From an uncultured Bacilli bacterium (lineage in GTDB: Bacteria; Bacillota_I; Bacilli_A; RF39; UBA660): DNA of 41,408 nt. Below are positions 1-8,590 of this stretch, one piece after another (the stretch's first letter is position 1; every line of letters starts with the position of its first letter). Under the pieces are notes generated by a model. The model saw only the letters and a list, made by a program, of their open reading frames with translations, did no database searches and was not told where the DNA came from. The DNA lies in contig CAKOXP010000014.1 of assembly GCA_934130175.1 (NCBI GenBank), forward strand, positions 1 through 41,408. The letters run 5' to 3'. The position numbers were made by a program, and so were the translations under genes.

Positions 1-29
1 TGTTTTATAATCTTTATAATTTTCTTCAT
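1..29 (-). CDS. 5' end of a secreted-protein gene, cut by window edge
   Basis: Only about nine codons are visible; they read MKKIIKIIK, the start of a signal peptide or membrane anchor. A good ribosome binding site (AGGTGGT at 36-42) precedes the ATG at 27-29. The start codon, RBS spacing and about 60 bp of upstream DNA closely match those of the gene at 19081-19620, whose protein begins MKKTIIII. The visible gene is therefore probably a paralogue of that secreted, tail-fibre-like protein. The rest lies outside the window, so function is inferred from the shared 5' region only. Confidence 0.55.
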
Positions 30-61
30 TTTAGATACCACCTATTTTCTTATCTAAAATG

Positions 62-92
62 ATTATAACCCCCCCCCGAATGAAAAAATCAA
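62..92 (-). promoter_or_regulatory. promoter with G9 homopolymer in the spacer
   Basis: On the minus strand TTGATT (87-92) and TATAAT (62-67) are separated by 19 nt. The spacer contains nine consecutive G (C-run 69-77 on plus), striking in such AT-rich DNA. The homologous promoter at 19656-19685 has an 18-nt spacer with CGG/TGG-type triplets instead of the run. Gain or loss of one or two G would change the -35/-10 spacing, the classic arrangement for phase-variable transcription. Confidence 0.6.
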
Positions 93-171
93 GCATAAAT
101 TTGTTTGAGTTTAGATGCATAAATATAACAAACATCTCCATATTGTGTTAAAAACTCTTTACTTTTAATTT

Positions 172-1755
172 TTAATCATGCCTATACTTATTTGCAAATG
201 TCTCTGCTACTTTGATTCCATCAATTGCTGATGTTGTAATTCCACCAGCATATCCTGCTCCTTCTCCTATTGGATAAATTCCCAAAATATTAGAACATAA
301 ATTACTATCACGTTCTATTCTTATAGGAGATGAGGTACGTGATTCAACTCCTGCTATAATAGCATCAGCTCTAGCAAACCCTTTAAGTTTATTATCAAAA
401 TTATCAATTGCTTCTTTTAAAGAATCATTTATAAACTCTGGAAAAATATCATTGATATTAGCAAAGTTATAATCTCCTTTTATTTCTAGAGAAACTTCTC
501 CTAAACTAGAAGAAATTTTATTTTCTTTATAATCTTTATATAGCTGAATTGGTATTTTACCTTTTCCAATTGCGTATGATTTTTCTTCTAACTTTCTTTG
601 GAAATTAATGCCATCAAAAATAGAATCGCCATAGTCTTTTGGACCTACTGAAACAACTATTGCACTATTACTTGTCTTACTATCTCTTTTATAATTACTC
701 ATTCCATTAACAACTAAACGATTTTCTTCACTTGAAGCATTTACAACATATCCTCCCGGACACATGCAGAAGGAATATACTCCTCTTTTATCTTTTGTTT
801 GATAAGTTAACTTGTAACTAGCACTTGATAATTTTGAATTTTTACCATACTGATCTTCATCAATCATAATTCTTGGATGCATTATTCTAATTCCTACTGC
901 AAATGGTTTGGGACTCATTTTAATACCGCTATCATATAACATTTTAAATGTATCTCTAGCACTGTGGCCTATTGCTAAAATAAGATTTTCACAAGGGATT
1001 TTTTCATTAAAGTTTACCTCTATTTGTTTTAGCTTATTATCAGAGATAGTCAAGTTAGTAAGGATAGTATTATATCTAAATTCTCCATTCATTTTAATTA
1101 TATTATTACGCATATTGATAATAACTTCTCGTAATAAATCAGTTCCAATATGGGGTTTATTTTCATATAAAATTTCTTCAGGAGCACCATTTTCTACAAA
1201 TATTTCTAAAACTTTTTTACCTCTTTTTAATTTATCTTTAACTAATGTATTTAACTTTCCATCAGAAAATGTTCCTGCTCCTCCTTCACCAAACTGAACG
1301 TTAGAATTAATATTAAGCTTTCCTGTTTCAAAAAATTCTTCTACACTTTTTACTCTATCTTCAATTTTTTGTCCACGTTCAATCACTAAAATCTTATAGC
1401 CAAGACTTGATAAAATATAAGCACTGAAAAGTCCAGCAGGACCACTACCTACAATAACAATTTTACCATTTAGTTTTTCTTTTCCTGTAATTTCAATTTT
1501 ATAAGGTATATCTTCTACTTTAGAAATATCAAGTTTCTTATTTTTCTTTAAGACTTTTTCTTCATTAACTAACTTTAAAATAACTTCATAGACATAAAAT
1601 ATCTTTTCTTTATCTCTAGCATCAATTGATCTTTTATTTATCTTAAAACTAATTAACTCTTCATCTTTTACTTTCAACTTTTCAATAACTTTTTTTCTTA
1701 AATAAGATTTACTGTCCTTATTAACATCTATTTTTATTTGTCTAACTTTTATCAC
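172..1755 (-). CDS. FAD-dependent dehydrogenase, COG2509-type
   Basis: Cytoplasmic flavoprotein of the uncharacterised COG2509 FAD-dependent dehydrogenase family. After about 95 N-terminal residues comes a dinucleotide-binding motif (GSGPAGLFSAY) followed by the usual acidic strand end (VIERG). Mid-protein there is QFGEGGAGTFSDGKLNT and near the C-terminus GEGAGYAGGITTSA, both typical of this family; the substrate is unknown. A GTG at 1753-1755 sits 8 nt after GGGAAG and is preferred over the GTG at 1762. Either start overlaps the 3' end of the upstream flavoprotein gene, so the two are very likely cotranscribed. No terminator is obvious downstream. Confidence 0.85.
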   Translation of the reverse strand: MIKVRQIKIDVNKDSKSYLRKKVIEKLKVKDEELISFKINKRSIDARDKEKIFYVYEVILKLVNEEKVLKKNKKLDISKVEDIPYKIEITGKEKLNGKIVIVGSGPAGLFSAYILSSLGYKILVIERGQKIEDRVKSVEEFFETGKLNINSNVQFGEGGAGTFSDGKLNTLVKDKLKRGKKVLEIFVENGAPEEILYENKPHIGTDLLREVIINMRNNIIKMNGEFRYNTILTNLTISDNKLKQIEVNFNEKIPCENLILAIGHSARDTFKMLYDSGIKMSPKPFAVGIRIMHPRIMIDEDQYGKNSKLSSASYKLTYQTKDKRGVYSFCMCPGGYVVNASSEENRLVVNGMSNYKRDSKTSNSAIVVSVGPKDYGDSIFDGINFQRKLEEKSYAIGKGKIPIQLYKDYKENKISSSLGEVSLEIKGDYNFANINDIFPEFINDSLKEAIDNFDNKLKGFARADAIIAGVESRTSSPIRIERDSNLCSNILGIYPIGEGAGYAGGITTSAIDGIKVAETFANKYRHD

Positions 1756-2953
1756 TAATATCACTTCCCGCTAATATTCCACTCATCCAAGCAAATGTTA
1801 AATTATATCCTCCACAGATACCATCTACATCTATAAGTTCACCAATTACATATAAATTTCTTATTTGTTTTACTTCCATAGTACTTAAATCAACTTCATC
1901 TAAACTTAATCCTCCAGTACAAGTTTGAGCTTTAGAGTAAGAGTTAGTACCAGTTAGCTCCAAGTAAAAACTTTTAATAGTTGAAATTAATGCATTTCTT
2001 TCATCATTAGTTAACTCTTGATATAATTTATCTTTTTTGATATGAGCTAAATCTAGGAATAAATCAACTAATTTATAATTTAATAATGGTTCTAAGAAAG
2101 TTTTAATACTTACATCATTTAAAGTTTCACTTCTTTTAAGAAAAAACGCCTCTAGGTTATCTATACTTGGTAGAAAATCTATTTTAATAAATTCGTGTTT
2201 TTTCTTGTTAAGTCCTCTTGATACATATCCACTTAAATTAAAAATACAAATACCACTAATACCGTAATCAGTTAGTTGTAACTCTCCTATTTCTTCTTTT
2301 AGAAAATTATCATCTTCGTATAAACTAACCTTAGCATCACATCTAACTCCATTCCATTTTTTAAAGAAATTTCCTTTAGCTTTTAGTTGAACTAATGAAG
2401 GTAGAACTTTTTCTATTTTTAAATTAAACTTATTTAAAACATCATAACCACTATTTGATATGTCACTCACTCCAGCATAAGAACCTGTCGCTAAAACTAC
2501 TTCATCAGCGATAATTTCTTCATTATTATAATAAACTCTAAACTTATCATTTTCTTTTACTAAATCTTTAACAAAAGCATTTTCAATTATTTTAATATTC
2601 TTAGATAAAACTTTTTCTACTAAAATATTTCTGATACTACTAGCCTGATTAGACATTGGATAATAATAACCATTTTTAATCTTAGGAACTACTCCTAATT
2701 CTTTAAAAAATTGTTCTACTTTTAAATTATTTTCTTTGGTTATTATTTTATCTAAATTTTTACTATTAGAATAATAATTACTTAAATCTTGATTATCATT
2801 ATAATAATTACATCTACCTGCTCCTGTTGCTAAAATCTTTTTACCACAAACTGAATTCTTCTCTAGAATAATTACTTCATTATTATTACTTTTTGACTTT
2901 ATAGCACAAACAAGCCCACTTGCTCCTCCACCTATAATAATAATTTTTTCCAT
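1742..2953 (-). CDS. BaiN/HI0933-family flavoprotein (COG2081)
   Basis: NAD(P)/FAD-dependent oxidoreductase of the HI0933/YhiN/BaiN family, about 403 aa. The N-terminus has GGGASGLVCAI and the family hallmark KKILATGAGRCN. The C-terminal GGYNLTFAWMSG segment, where the FAD site closes, is present. Members have been linked to reduction of bile-acid or other unsaturated substrates, but most are uncharacterised and no substrate can be assigned. The ATG at 2951-2953 is chosen because AGGAAG lies 8 nt upstream; an in-frame GTG at 2962 lacks its own RBS. It overlaps the next flavoprotein gene by about 14 nt, forming a two-gene unit. Confidence 0.88.
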   Translation of the reverse strand: MEKIIIIGGGASGLVCAIKSKSNNNEVIILEKNSVCGKKILATGAGRCNYYNDNQDLSNYYSNSKNLDKIITKENNLKVEQFFKELGVVPKIKNGYYYPMSNQASSIRNILVEKVLSKNIKIIENAFVKDLVKENDKFRVYYNNEEIIADEVVLATGSYAGVSDISNSGYDVLNKFNLKIEKVLPSLVQLKAKGNFFKKWNGVRCDAKVSLYEDDNFLKEEIGELQLTDYGISGICIFNLSGYVSRGLNKKKHEFIKIDFLPSIDNLEAFFLKRSETLNDVSIKTFLEPLLNYKLVDLFLDLAHIKKDKLYQELTNDERNALISTIKSFYLELTGTNSYSKAQTCTGGLSLDEVDLSTMEVKQIRNLYVIGELIDVDGICGGYNLTFAWMSGILAGSDISDKS

Positions 2954-2982
2954 AAGTATCACTTCCTAAATAAAATTATATC

Positions 2983-3010
2983 AAAAAAAAGGAATTTAAA
3001 TCATCCCTTT
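2983..3010 (-). terminator. terminator of the ClpX-like gene
   Basis: An 8-bp stem (AAAGGGAT/ATTCCTTT, one G-T pair) is followed by a run of T on the minus strand, just after the stop codon at 3013. Confidence 0.6.
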
Positions 3011-3012
3011 AT

Positions 3013-5109
3013 TTATTTTTTTACTTTTTCTACAGCCTTTTCTACTTCTTTATTACGTAAATCTTCAACTGTTGTATAATTACCATCATTGTAAACTAAT
3101 ACTGCCTTTAAGTTATCTTCTACACAGTCCTTATTTAAAATAATTGATTTAAATTGATCACTAGTTATAGCTTCCCATCTAGCCTCTTTAATAGAATTCT
3201 CTACAGTTGATTTTAAACTTCTTGCTCCTGTTTTTAGTTTTAGAGCTTTTTCTGCTACTGCATCTAAATAATCATCACTATATTTAATTTCAACATTTAG
3301 CTTTTTTAGTTTTTCTGCTTCTAAATTTAAAACACTTATATTTGAATCTGTTAAAATAGTTTTTAAACTTTCTTTAGTGTGACCACTTAACTGAACAATA
3401 TTGGAAATTCTACCAACAAGTTCTACTGGAAAATCTCCATGTTTTACAAAGTCCTCAATATCAAGCTTTTTATAAGTTATATCTTCTTTATTTTCATTTT
3501 CTAATCTTGTACCAAAGCCTATTTTAGAGTCAGAATATGAAGAATTTTCTGATACACCTTTAGCAACATCAGTAAATGCTCCTGTCATAAAAATTGTTAA
3601 ATTCTTTGTATTAAAATTAACTTTACGATGATTATAAGAAACCGTATAAGTTGTTCCTTGAATGAATGGAAGTAATGTATTTAGAACTCCTTTTCCTGAA
3701 ACATCTCCATTACTCTTTGAACCTTTTTTATCGATCTCATCAAGCATTACAATTCCACTTTCTGCTTTTTCAATATCACCATTGGCACTTTCTATTAATC
3801 TTCCTAAAAAATCTTCGATATTAGCCCCAACATAACCAGGCATTGTAAGTTGAGTTGTATCAATATTTACAAATGGTAAATCTAAAAATTCTGCAACTGA
3901 CTCAGCAATTAAAGTTTTACCTGAACCAGTTGGTCCTACAAGTAAACAGGTATTTTTAGAAATGGATTCATCTGCTAAAGAATTCATAAATATTGCTGAA
4001 ATAATATCTTTCTTAGCTTCTTCTTGACCAATAATCTTTTTATCAAAAAATTTCTTCATTTCTTTTGGATTAAATAATATATTTTCTTCTTTATTGTCAA
4101 AATCATTAGAAAATACTTTTTCTAATTCCTTTTGTTTTTCAGCTCTTTCTTGTTGCTCTCTATTTTCCTCCATTAACAATGTACTAAAATGGATTTTTTG
4201 TCTGTCTCTGATACTAGCCATAGTATTTTTAATTTTCTCTATGTCAGACGAATTTGCTAAATCATGATAAATATCTATGCTTTTATAACAAAAATTTTCT
4301 ATTTCAGCTTTTATTTTATCACTGCTAAATTTATGATGTTCATCTAATGAGAAAACCAGTTCCATATAGATTTCCTCAAGACCAGAACAAATTTTATTTA
4401 ATTCATCAATATTATTTAAACTCAATACTTTGTCATATACATTATCTATTCTCTTTAAAATTTCATTTTCTTTTTCTAAAGTATCTTGTTTCTGAATTTT
4501 TTCATATGTATCATAAAGTTCCTTCATTTTTGATTTTAATGCTTTGTCATTTAACGTTAATAAATTTTTAAATACACTTATCTCAATAGATATTGCTTCT
4601 ATTTCTTCACTATTTTCAGTTTCCCTTTGACTTTCACTTTCTAATGGTGGTTCATTATTAAAAAGTTGCTTGACTACTCTTTTAAAATCAAGAATCACAG
4701 TTTTAGACTTTTCATCAGGTTCTATTTCATTAATATATTGGGAAACATCGTTAAAATTAAAATCCAAAAATACTAATTTTCCACTAGGATAATGATAAAA
4801 ACTTATAGGTGTTGTTTCGGTCATATCATCAAAGTATTCAACTAATGCTTCTTCTCTTTTTAAACCATCATATTCTTTTAATAATTCACTTTCGGCTATA
4901 CAATAACCGACAACATCATCATTAGAAAAAGCACTAAATACATCATTCATAAATGTATACTCATTTCCAAAGTTATCTATAAAATATGTGATATTATCTT
5001 CATCATCAACTTCAACTGTTCCTGATATAATATGATCTGGAAAAAATATACTAATACCCTCTTCAATATTCTTTTTTTTCATTAAAATTGATATATATTT
5101 ATTATTCAT
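3013..5109 (-). CDS. ClpX-like AAA+ unfoldase with a novel N-terminal region
   Basis: 698 aa. The C-terminal half is ClpX/HslU-type AAA+: Walker A GPTGSGKT (about 392-399), pore loop GYVG (about 423), Walker B IVMLDEID (about 452), a KIGFGT segment matching the ClpP-docking IGF loop (about 528), sensor-2 region KTGARSL and a small C-terminal domain. It should thread proteins and could feed ClpP. The first ~370 residues are not the ClpX zinc-binding domain. They hold a beta-rich ~130-aa part (one mention of HYPSGKLVFLDF) and a long charged helical stretch, possibly coiled coil, about residues 170-345. I do not recognise this N-terminus; it probably selects substrates. It has its own promoter and lies downstream of the sigma factor gene. 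Confidence 0.82.
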   Translation of the reverse strand: MNNKYISILMKKKNIEEGISIFFPDHIISGTVEVDDEDNITYFIDNFGNEYTFMNDVFSAFSNDDVVGYCIAESELLKEYDGLKREEALVEYFDDMTETTPISFYHYPSGKLVFLDFNFNDVSQYINEIEPDEKSKTVILDFKRVVKQLFNNEPPLESESQRETENSEEIEAISIEISVFKNLLTLNDKALKSKMKELYDTYEKIQKQDTLEKENEILKRIDNVYDKVLSLNNIDELNKICSGLEEIYMELVFSLDEHHKFSSDKIKAEIENFCYKSIDIYHDLANSSDIEKIKNTMASIRDRQKIHFSTLLMEENREQQERAEKQKELEKVFSNDFDNKEENILFNPKEMKKFFDKKIIGQEEAKKDIISAIFMNSLADESISKNTCLLVGPTGSGKTLIAESVAEFLDLPFVNIDTTQLTMPGYVGANIEDFLGRLIESANGDIEKAESGIVMLDEIDKKGSKSNGDVSGKGVLNTLLPFIQGTTYTVSYNHRKVNFNTKNLTIFMTGAFTDVAKGVSENSSYSDSKIGFGTRLENENKEDITYKKLDIEDFVKHGDFPVELVGRISNIVQLSGHTKESLKTILTDSNISVLNLEAEKLKKLNVEIKYSDDYLDAVAEKALKLKTGARSLKSTVENSIKEARWEAITSDQFKSIILNKDCVEDNLKAVLVYNDGNYTTVEDLRNKEVEKAVEKVKK

Positions 5110-5145
5110 AACTACTTTTCCCCCAAAAAAATTAACACTACATTT

Positions 5146-5174
5146 AATATAAATAAATAATAATAATTAGTCAA
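5146..5174 (-). promoter_or_regulatory. promoter of the ClpX-like gene
   Basis: Minus strand TTGACT (5169-5174), 17 nt, TATATT (5146-5151). It lies in the 70-bp gap between the sigma factor and ClpX-like genes. A G-rich RBS (GGGGG at about 5120) follows. Confidence 0.55.
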
Positions 5175-5179
5175 TATTT

Positions 5180-6454
5180 CTACTTTAAATAATCATTAAA
5201 ATTGTATCCTCTTCTCCTAGAAAGATTTTTCATCTTATGAAGAGCTTTAAATTCTATCTGTCTTATTCTTTCTCTTGTAACGTTTAATTCATTTCCTACT
5301 TCTTGTAAAGTCATAGGTCTATTTTCTTCATTAAATCCAAATCTTCTCATTATTACTTCTTTTTCTCTTTCTGATAAAGTTTCAAATAATTTACTTATGT
5401 CTGTTTTTAATATTTCTTTTATCGCATCATTTGAAACATCTGTATTTGCTTCTATAAAATTTCCCATTGTGGTTTCCTTATCCTCACCAACTGGTTGGTC
5501 CAATGATAGAGAAGAAATTGAATAATGTTCATATTGTTCGATTTCTTCTTGTGTATACCCTAAGAAATCAGAAATATCATCTCTATTAAGTCTATCCCCA
5601 AATTTTTGTTCTAACTTGTTAACTTCTCTTTTGTATTTAGCAATTTTTTCTCCCAAATTACTTGGTATTCTAATATTTTGGCTTTGTTCTTGAATTGCCT
5701 TTCTTACATATTGCCTTATCCACCATGTTGCATATGTTGAAAATTTATTTCCTAAAGAAATATCAAACCTTTCAATGGCTTTCATTAAACCAATATTACC
5801 TTCACTAATTAAGTCTAAAAACTCATACCTACTCTTATATCTTTTGGCTATACTAACAACAAGTCTTAGATTTGAATTATACATCTTATAATATGAATCT
5901 CTATATTTTAAATACATCTTAACACCGGTTAATAATTCTGTATTTGATAATCTTTTAGCACTTTCAAAATCTATATCAAAATTTTGCTTTAGTTCAAGTT
6001 CAGACAACGCCTCATGTTTTTTCGAAGATATATCCATATATTTTTTTAATACTTCATAATGATTTTTTGTAGATTTATTTCTTGTATTTATATAATAACT
6101 AAGTAGTATTCCTATTATGGTCTCATAATCTTTATTACCACAACAAGATATAAACACTGTTGCTAAATCTATATCTTTAACACCTATTTCAATTCTATCA
6201 TTTGTTTTTAGAACACTTATTTGGTTAACATTATTTAAATTGTCATAACAACTCTTTACTTCTTCGTCAGTAAGTAAGGGATATTCCACTATCTCTTTTA
6301 AATATAACTTAATAGGATCTAGAACTTGGTAATCATCTTCACTAATATCATCTCCATTAATGATATTCTCCTCTATTATAGCTTGTTCTAATTCATAATC
6401 ATCAGTTTGTTCATTATCATCTATCTGTTCATTTATTTCTTCTTTATTTTCCAT
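5180..6454 (-). CDS. RNA polymerase sigma factor, RpoD/sigma-70 family
   Basis: 424 aa. Region 1.2 (DPIKLYLKEI, residues 46-55), a poorly conserved ~110-aa insert, region 2 (NLRLVVSIAKRY to IRIP, 195-264, with the -10 recognition helix YATWWIRQ), region 3 (265-340) and region 4 (LSEREKEVIMRRFG to RIRQIE, 360-401) are all visible. Region 2 reads FLDLISEGNIGLMKAIERFD and differs from the typical housekeeping version. It may be the only RpoD in a divergent lineage or an alternative group-2-like factor; the window cannot decide. The ATG at 6452-6454 is chosen because GGAGG lies 8 nt upstream; a longer ORF start lacks an RBS. It sits 43 nt after the ftsW-like gene and is probably cotranscribed with it. 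Confidence 0.85.
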   Translation of the reverse strand: MENKEEINEQIDDNEQTDDYELEQAIIEENIINGDDISEDDYQVLDPIKLYLKEIVEYPLLTDEEVKSCYDNLNNVNQISVLKTNDRIEIGVKDIDLATVFISCCGNKDYETIIGILLSYYINTRNKSTKNHYEVLKKYMDISSKKHEALSELELKQNFDIDFESAKRLSNTELLTGVKMYLKYRDSYYKMYNSNLRLVVSIAKRYKSRYEFLDLISEGNIGLMKAIERFDISLGNKFSTYATWWIRQYVRKAIQEQSQNIRIPSNLGEKIAKYKREVNKLEQKFGDRLNRDDISDFLGYTQEEIEQYEHYSISSLSLDQPVGEDKETTMGNFIEANTDVSNDAIKEILKTDISKLFETLSEREKEVIMRRFGFNEENRPMTLQEVGNELNVTRERIRQIEFKALHKMKNLSRRRGYNFNDYLK

Positions 6455-6497
6455 AAACCTTGCCTCCATCACTAAAAATTTTGTTACTATTATAACA

Positions 6498-7586
6498 CTA
6501 TTTTTGATTTCTTGAAATACTTAAAATTATTCCCATAGAAAACATGGTAATTAATAAGGATGAACCTCCATAAGATAAAAAAGGTAGAGTAACTCCAGTT
6601 ACTGGAATCATTCCTATTACCACCATTAAGTTCATCATAGTTTGAAAACTCAACTGAAAGATCATTCCAAAAGCTAAATACTTGCCAAACAAATCATTAC
6701 ACTTTAAGGCTACCTTAAGTCCTTTATATATTATAAATAGAAACATCGAAGTAACAAAGATTGCTCCTAAAATACCAAACTCTTCTGCTATAATCGAAAA
6801 AATGAAATCTGTTTGAGGTTCCGGTAAGTAAAATTGTTTTTGAATAGAGTTTAAATATCCCGTACCAAGAAGTCCTCCAGGACCTATCGCATATAAACTT
6901 TGAATTATCTGAAACCCAGTTCCTAACGGATCTTTCCATGGATCAATAAAAGAAGTAATTCTATCCATACGATAAGGTGCTATTATAATTAAAACAATTA
7001 CTCCTATTACTCCTAATATTCCACCACCTATAAAAAACTTCATATTAACTCCAGCAATAAATAAAAGAGAAATAATTGATACTACTAAAATCATCCCAGT
7101 TCCAAGATCTGGTTGTAGCATGATAAGACCGAAAAATAAGAAAACAACTCCAAGGATTGGAAACACACCATCTTTATAGCTTTTGACAAATTTATTATTT
7201 TTAGATAAATACTTGGAGGTAAAAATAATTAAGGCAAGTTTTGCAGCCTCACTAGGTTGAATACCTAAAGAACCTATTCCAAACCAACTTCTACTACCAT
7301 TTCTAACACTACCGATGCCCGGAATTAGTACAAGTATTAAAAGAATAAAACAAATTAAGAGTATTTTGTTCGATTTCTCATAATAAACTTTGTAATCTAT
7401 TTTAGATACTGTATACATTATAAATATTCCAATTACTATAAAAATAAGTTGTCTTTTAAAATAGTAAAAACTGTCATTAAATTTATATTCAGCCCAAATA
7501 GATGAAGCTGAATATATCATCATTAATCCAAATAAAGCAAGTATTATTATTGCTATAAAAAGAGAAATATCAAGTTTCTTTTTCAT
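6498..7586 (-). CDS. ftsW: SEDS peptidoglycan polymerase, FtsW/RodA/SpoVE family
   Basis: 362-aa polytopic membrane protein of the SEDS family, which polymerises lipid II into glycan strands with a partner PBP at the division site, elongation complex or spore septum. Family motifs include LGIQPSEAAKLA, the LQPDLGTG loop, FIFSIIAEEFG and the C-terminal GVTLPFLSYGGSSLL. The last two are closer to FtsW/SpoVE than RodA, so the symbol is tentative. Because the organism appears to sporulate, a SpoVE role is possible. No partner PBP is adjacent. The lytic transglycosylase gene lies upstream on the same strand behind a terminator-like hairpin, and the sigma factor gene lies downstream. Confidence 0.88.
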   Translation of the reverse strand: MKKKLDISLFIAIIILALFGLMMIYSASSIWAEYKFNDSFYYFKRQLIFIVIGIFIMYTVSKIDYKVYYEKSNKILLICFILLILVLIPGIGSVRNGSRSWFGIGSLGIQPSEAAKLALIIFTSKYLSKNNKFVKSYKDGVFPILGVVFLFFGLIMLQPDLGTGMILVVSIISLLFIAGVNMKFFIGGGILGVIGVIVLIIIAPYRMDRITSFIDPWKDPLGTGFQIIQSLYAIGPGGLLGTGYLNSIQKQFYLPEPQTDFIFSIIAEEFGILGAIFVTSMFLFIIYKGLKVALKCNDLFGKYLAFGMIFQLSFQTMMNLMVVIGMIPVTGVTLPFLSYGGSSLLITMFSMGIILSISRNQK

Positions 7587-7621
7587 ATCTTCACCCTATT
7601 TAATTTTATTGTTATATAAAG

Positions 7622-7649
7622 AAAAAAATAACTAAAGAATAGTTATTTT
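7622..7649 (-). terminator. terminator of the transglycosylase-like gene
   Basis: A perfect 10-bp inverted repeat, AAAATAACTA/TAGTTATTTT with a 5-nt loop, is followed by T-rich sequence on the minus strand. It overlaps the stop codon. Confidence 0.65.
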
Positions 7650-8467
7650 AGATGAGAGTTAGATTGTGTTTTTGATTTTTCTATAGAATGATGTTCTGTA
7701 AATACATTATTATATACATCTTCAAACATTGAAACATATTCACATGATGTAGAATAATTCCTCCAGTTAAGCCATCCATTGTAGCACCCAGCATATTCGT
7801 ATTCATCAAATTCAGGATATTGTTTTTTTATTTCTTTTATTCCTAAAAATGCGGAACATACATTAGCATAATCATTATCTTTTAATAAATTAAAACTATC
7901 ATCATATCCAATATTATAATTTACTTCAAAGTTTGGTAATGAACTAACTGTATTTTGTTGAGTTAATCCCAAATCATAATTGCCTTCACCATTATAAGCA
8001 ACTTGACCACTAGAATTAAAGTTACCTCTAGTTTCTACATATATAATTGACATCAAAAAATCAAATGGTACTTCATTCATAATAGATTGTTCATAAATAA
8101 AGTGTTGGAGTGGTGCAGATAATGAACAATCTTTATATATTTTATCATTATCAGTTAAGTCTAAGTTTTCTAGTTCGGATTGTCTTTTCAAAATTTTATC
8201 TAAGCTATCACATAAATAAAAGTTATCTAATACTTGATTTTTTTCTGAGGTAGTATCATCTATAGTATTTATAATACTTTCTGATGTTATTTTTGTTCCT
8301 TTATTTAATTCACAATTACTGATGATATTTTCCTTAACTACCATTGAAGAAGCTTCAGATGATTTTTTCAAACTAAGACTGACTCCTTCTGATAGTATCA
8401 AAGTAGTAATTATTGTTCCACCTATAAGTTTCAGATTATACCTATTTTTTCTTCTTTTTGTCATCAT
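7643..8467 (-). CDS. exported lytic transglycosylase/lysozyme-like protein
   Basis: About 274 aa. A basic N-terminus and one hydrophobic segment (roughly 13-28) give a signal anchor or signal peptide. A low-complexity region of about 80 residues leads into an SLT/lysozyme-like domain (115-260). The probable catalytic glutamate is E145 in YVETRGNF, followed by DLGLTQ (165-170, compare GLMQ in SLT proteins) and AGCYNGWLNW (compare AAYNAG). It should cleave peptidoglycan glycan strands outside the membrane. No LysM or SH3 wall-binding domain is visible. The start is one of two adjacent ATGs at 8462-8467, 6-9 nt after AAGGGGG; upstream in-frame codons lie in the promoter. A strong vegetative-type promoter precedes it. 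Confidence 0.72.
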   Translation of the reverse strand: MMTKRRKNRYNLKLIGGTIITTLILSEGVSLSLKKSSEASSMVVKENIISNCELNKGTKITSESIINTIDDTTSEKNQVLDNFYLCDSLDKILKRQSELENLDLTDNDKIYKDCSLSAPLQHFIYEQSIMNEVPFDFLMSIIYVETRGNFNSSGQVAYNGEGNYDLGLTQQNTVSSLPNFEVNYNIGYDDSFNLLKDNDYANVCSAFLGIKEIKKQYPEFDEYEYAGCYNGWLNWRNYSTSCEYVSMFEDVYNNVFTEHHSIEKSKTQSNSHLK

Positions 8468-8494
8468 TAGCAACCCCCTTACTAATTCGTGCAC

Positions 8495-8523
8495 ATTATA
8501 CCATATTTTAATCATTTTGTCAA
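8495..8523 (-). promoter_or_regulatory. strong sigma-A-type promoter
   Basis: Minus strand TTGACA (8518-8523), exactly 17 nt, TATAAT (8495-8500) with an extended TGG immediately before it. It drives the transglycosylase-like gene and sits in the divergent gap to the ZIP transporter. Confidence 0.85.
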
Positions 8524-8590
8524 AAAATATGGAAATAGCCTATACCAAAGACTAATACATTCATACAATAATTTAGACTTGGAGGTTATT

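Noticed and set aside
908..1297. 129-codon plus-strand ORF
   Set aside because: Fully antisense to the COG2509-type flavoprotein gene, which has strong family motifs; no RBS for the plus ORF.
5110..5179. Second homopolymer (C5) as a phase-variable site before the ClpX-like gene
   Set aside because: Only five C, located at the ribosome binding site rather than in a promoter spacer, and too short to slip often.
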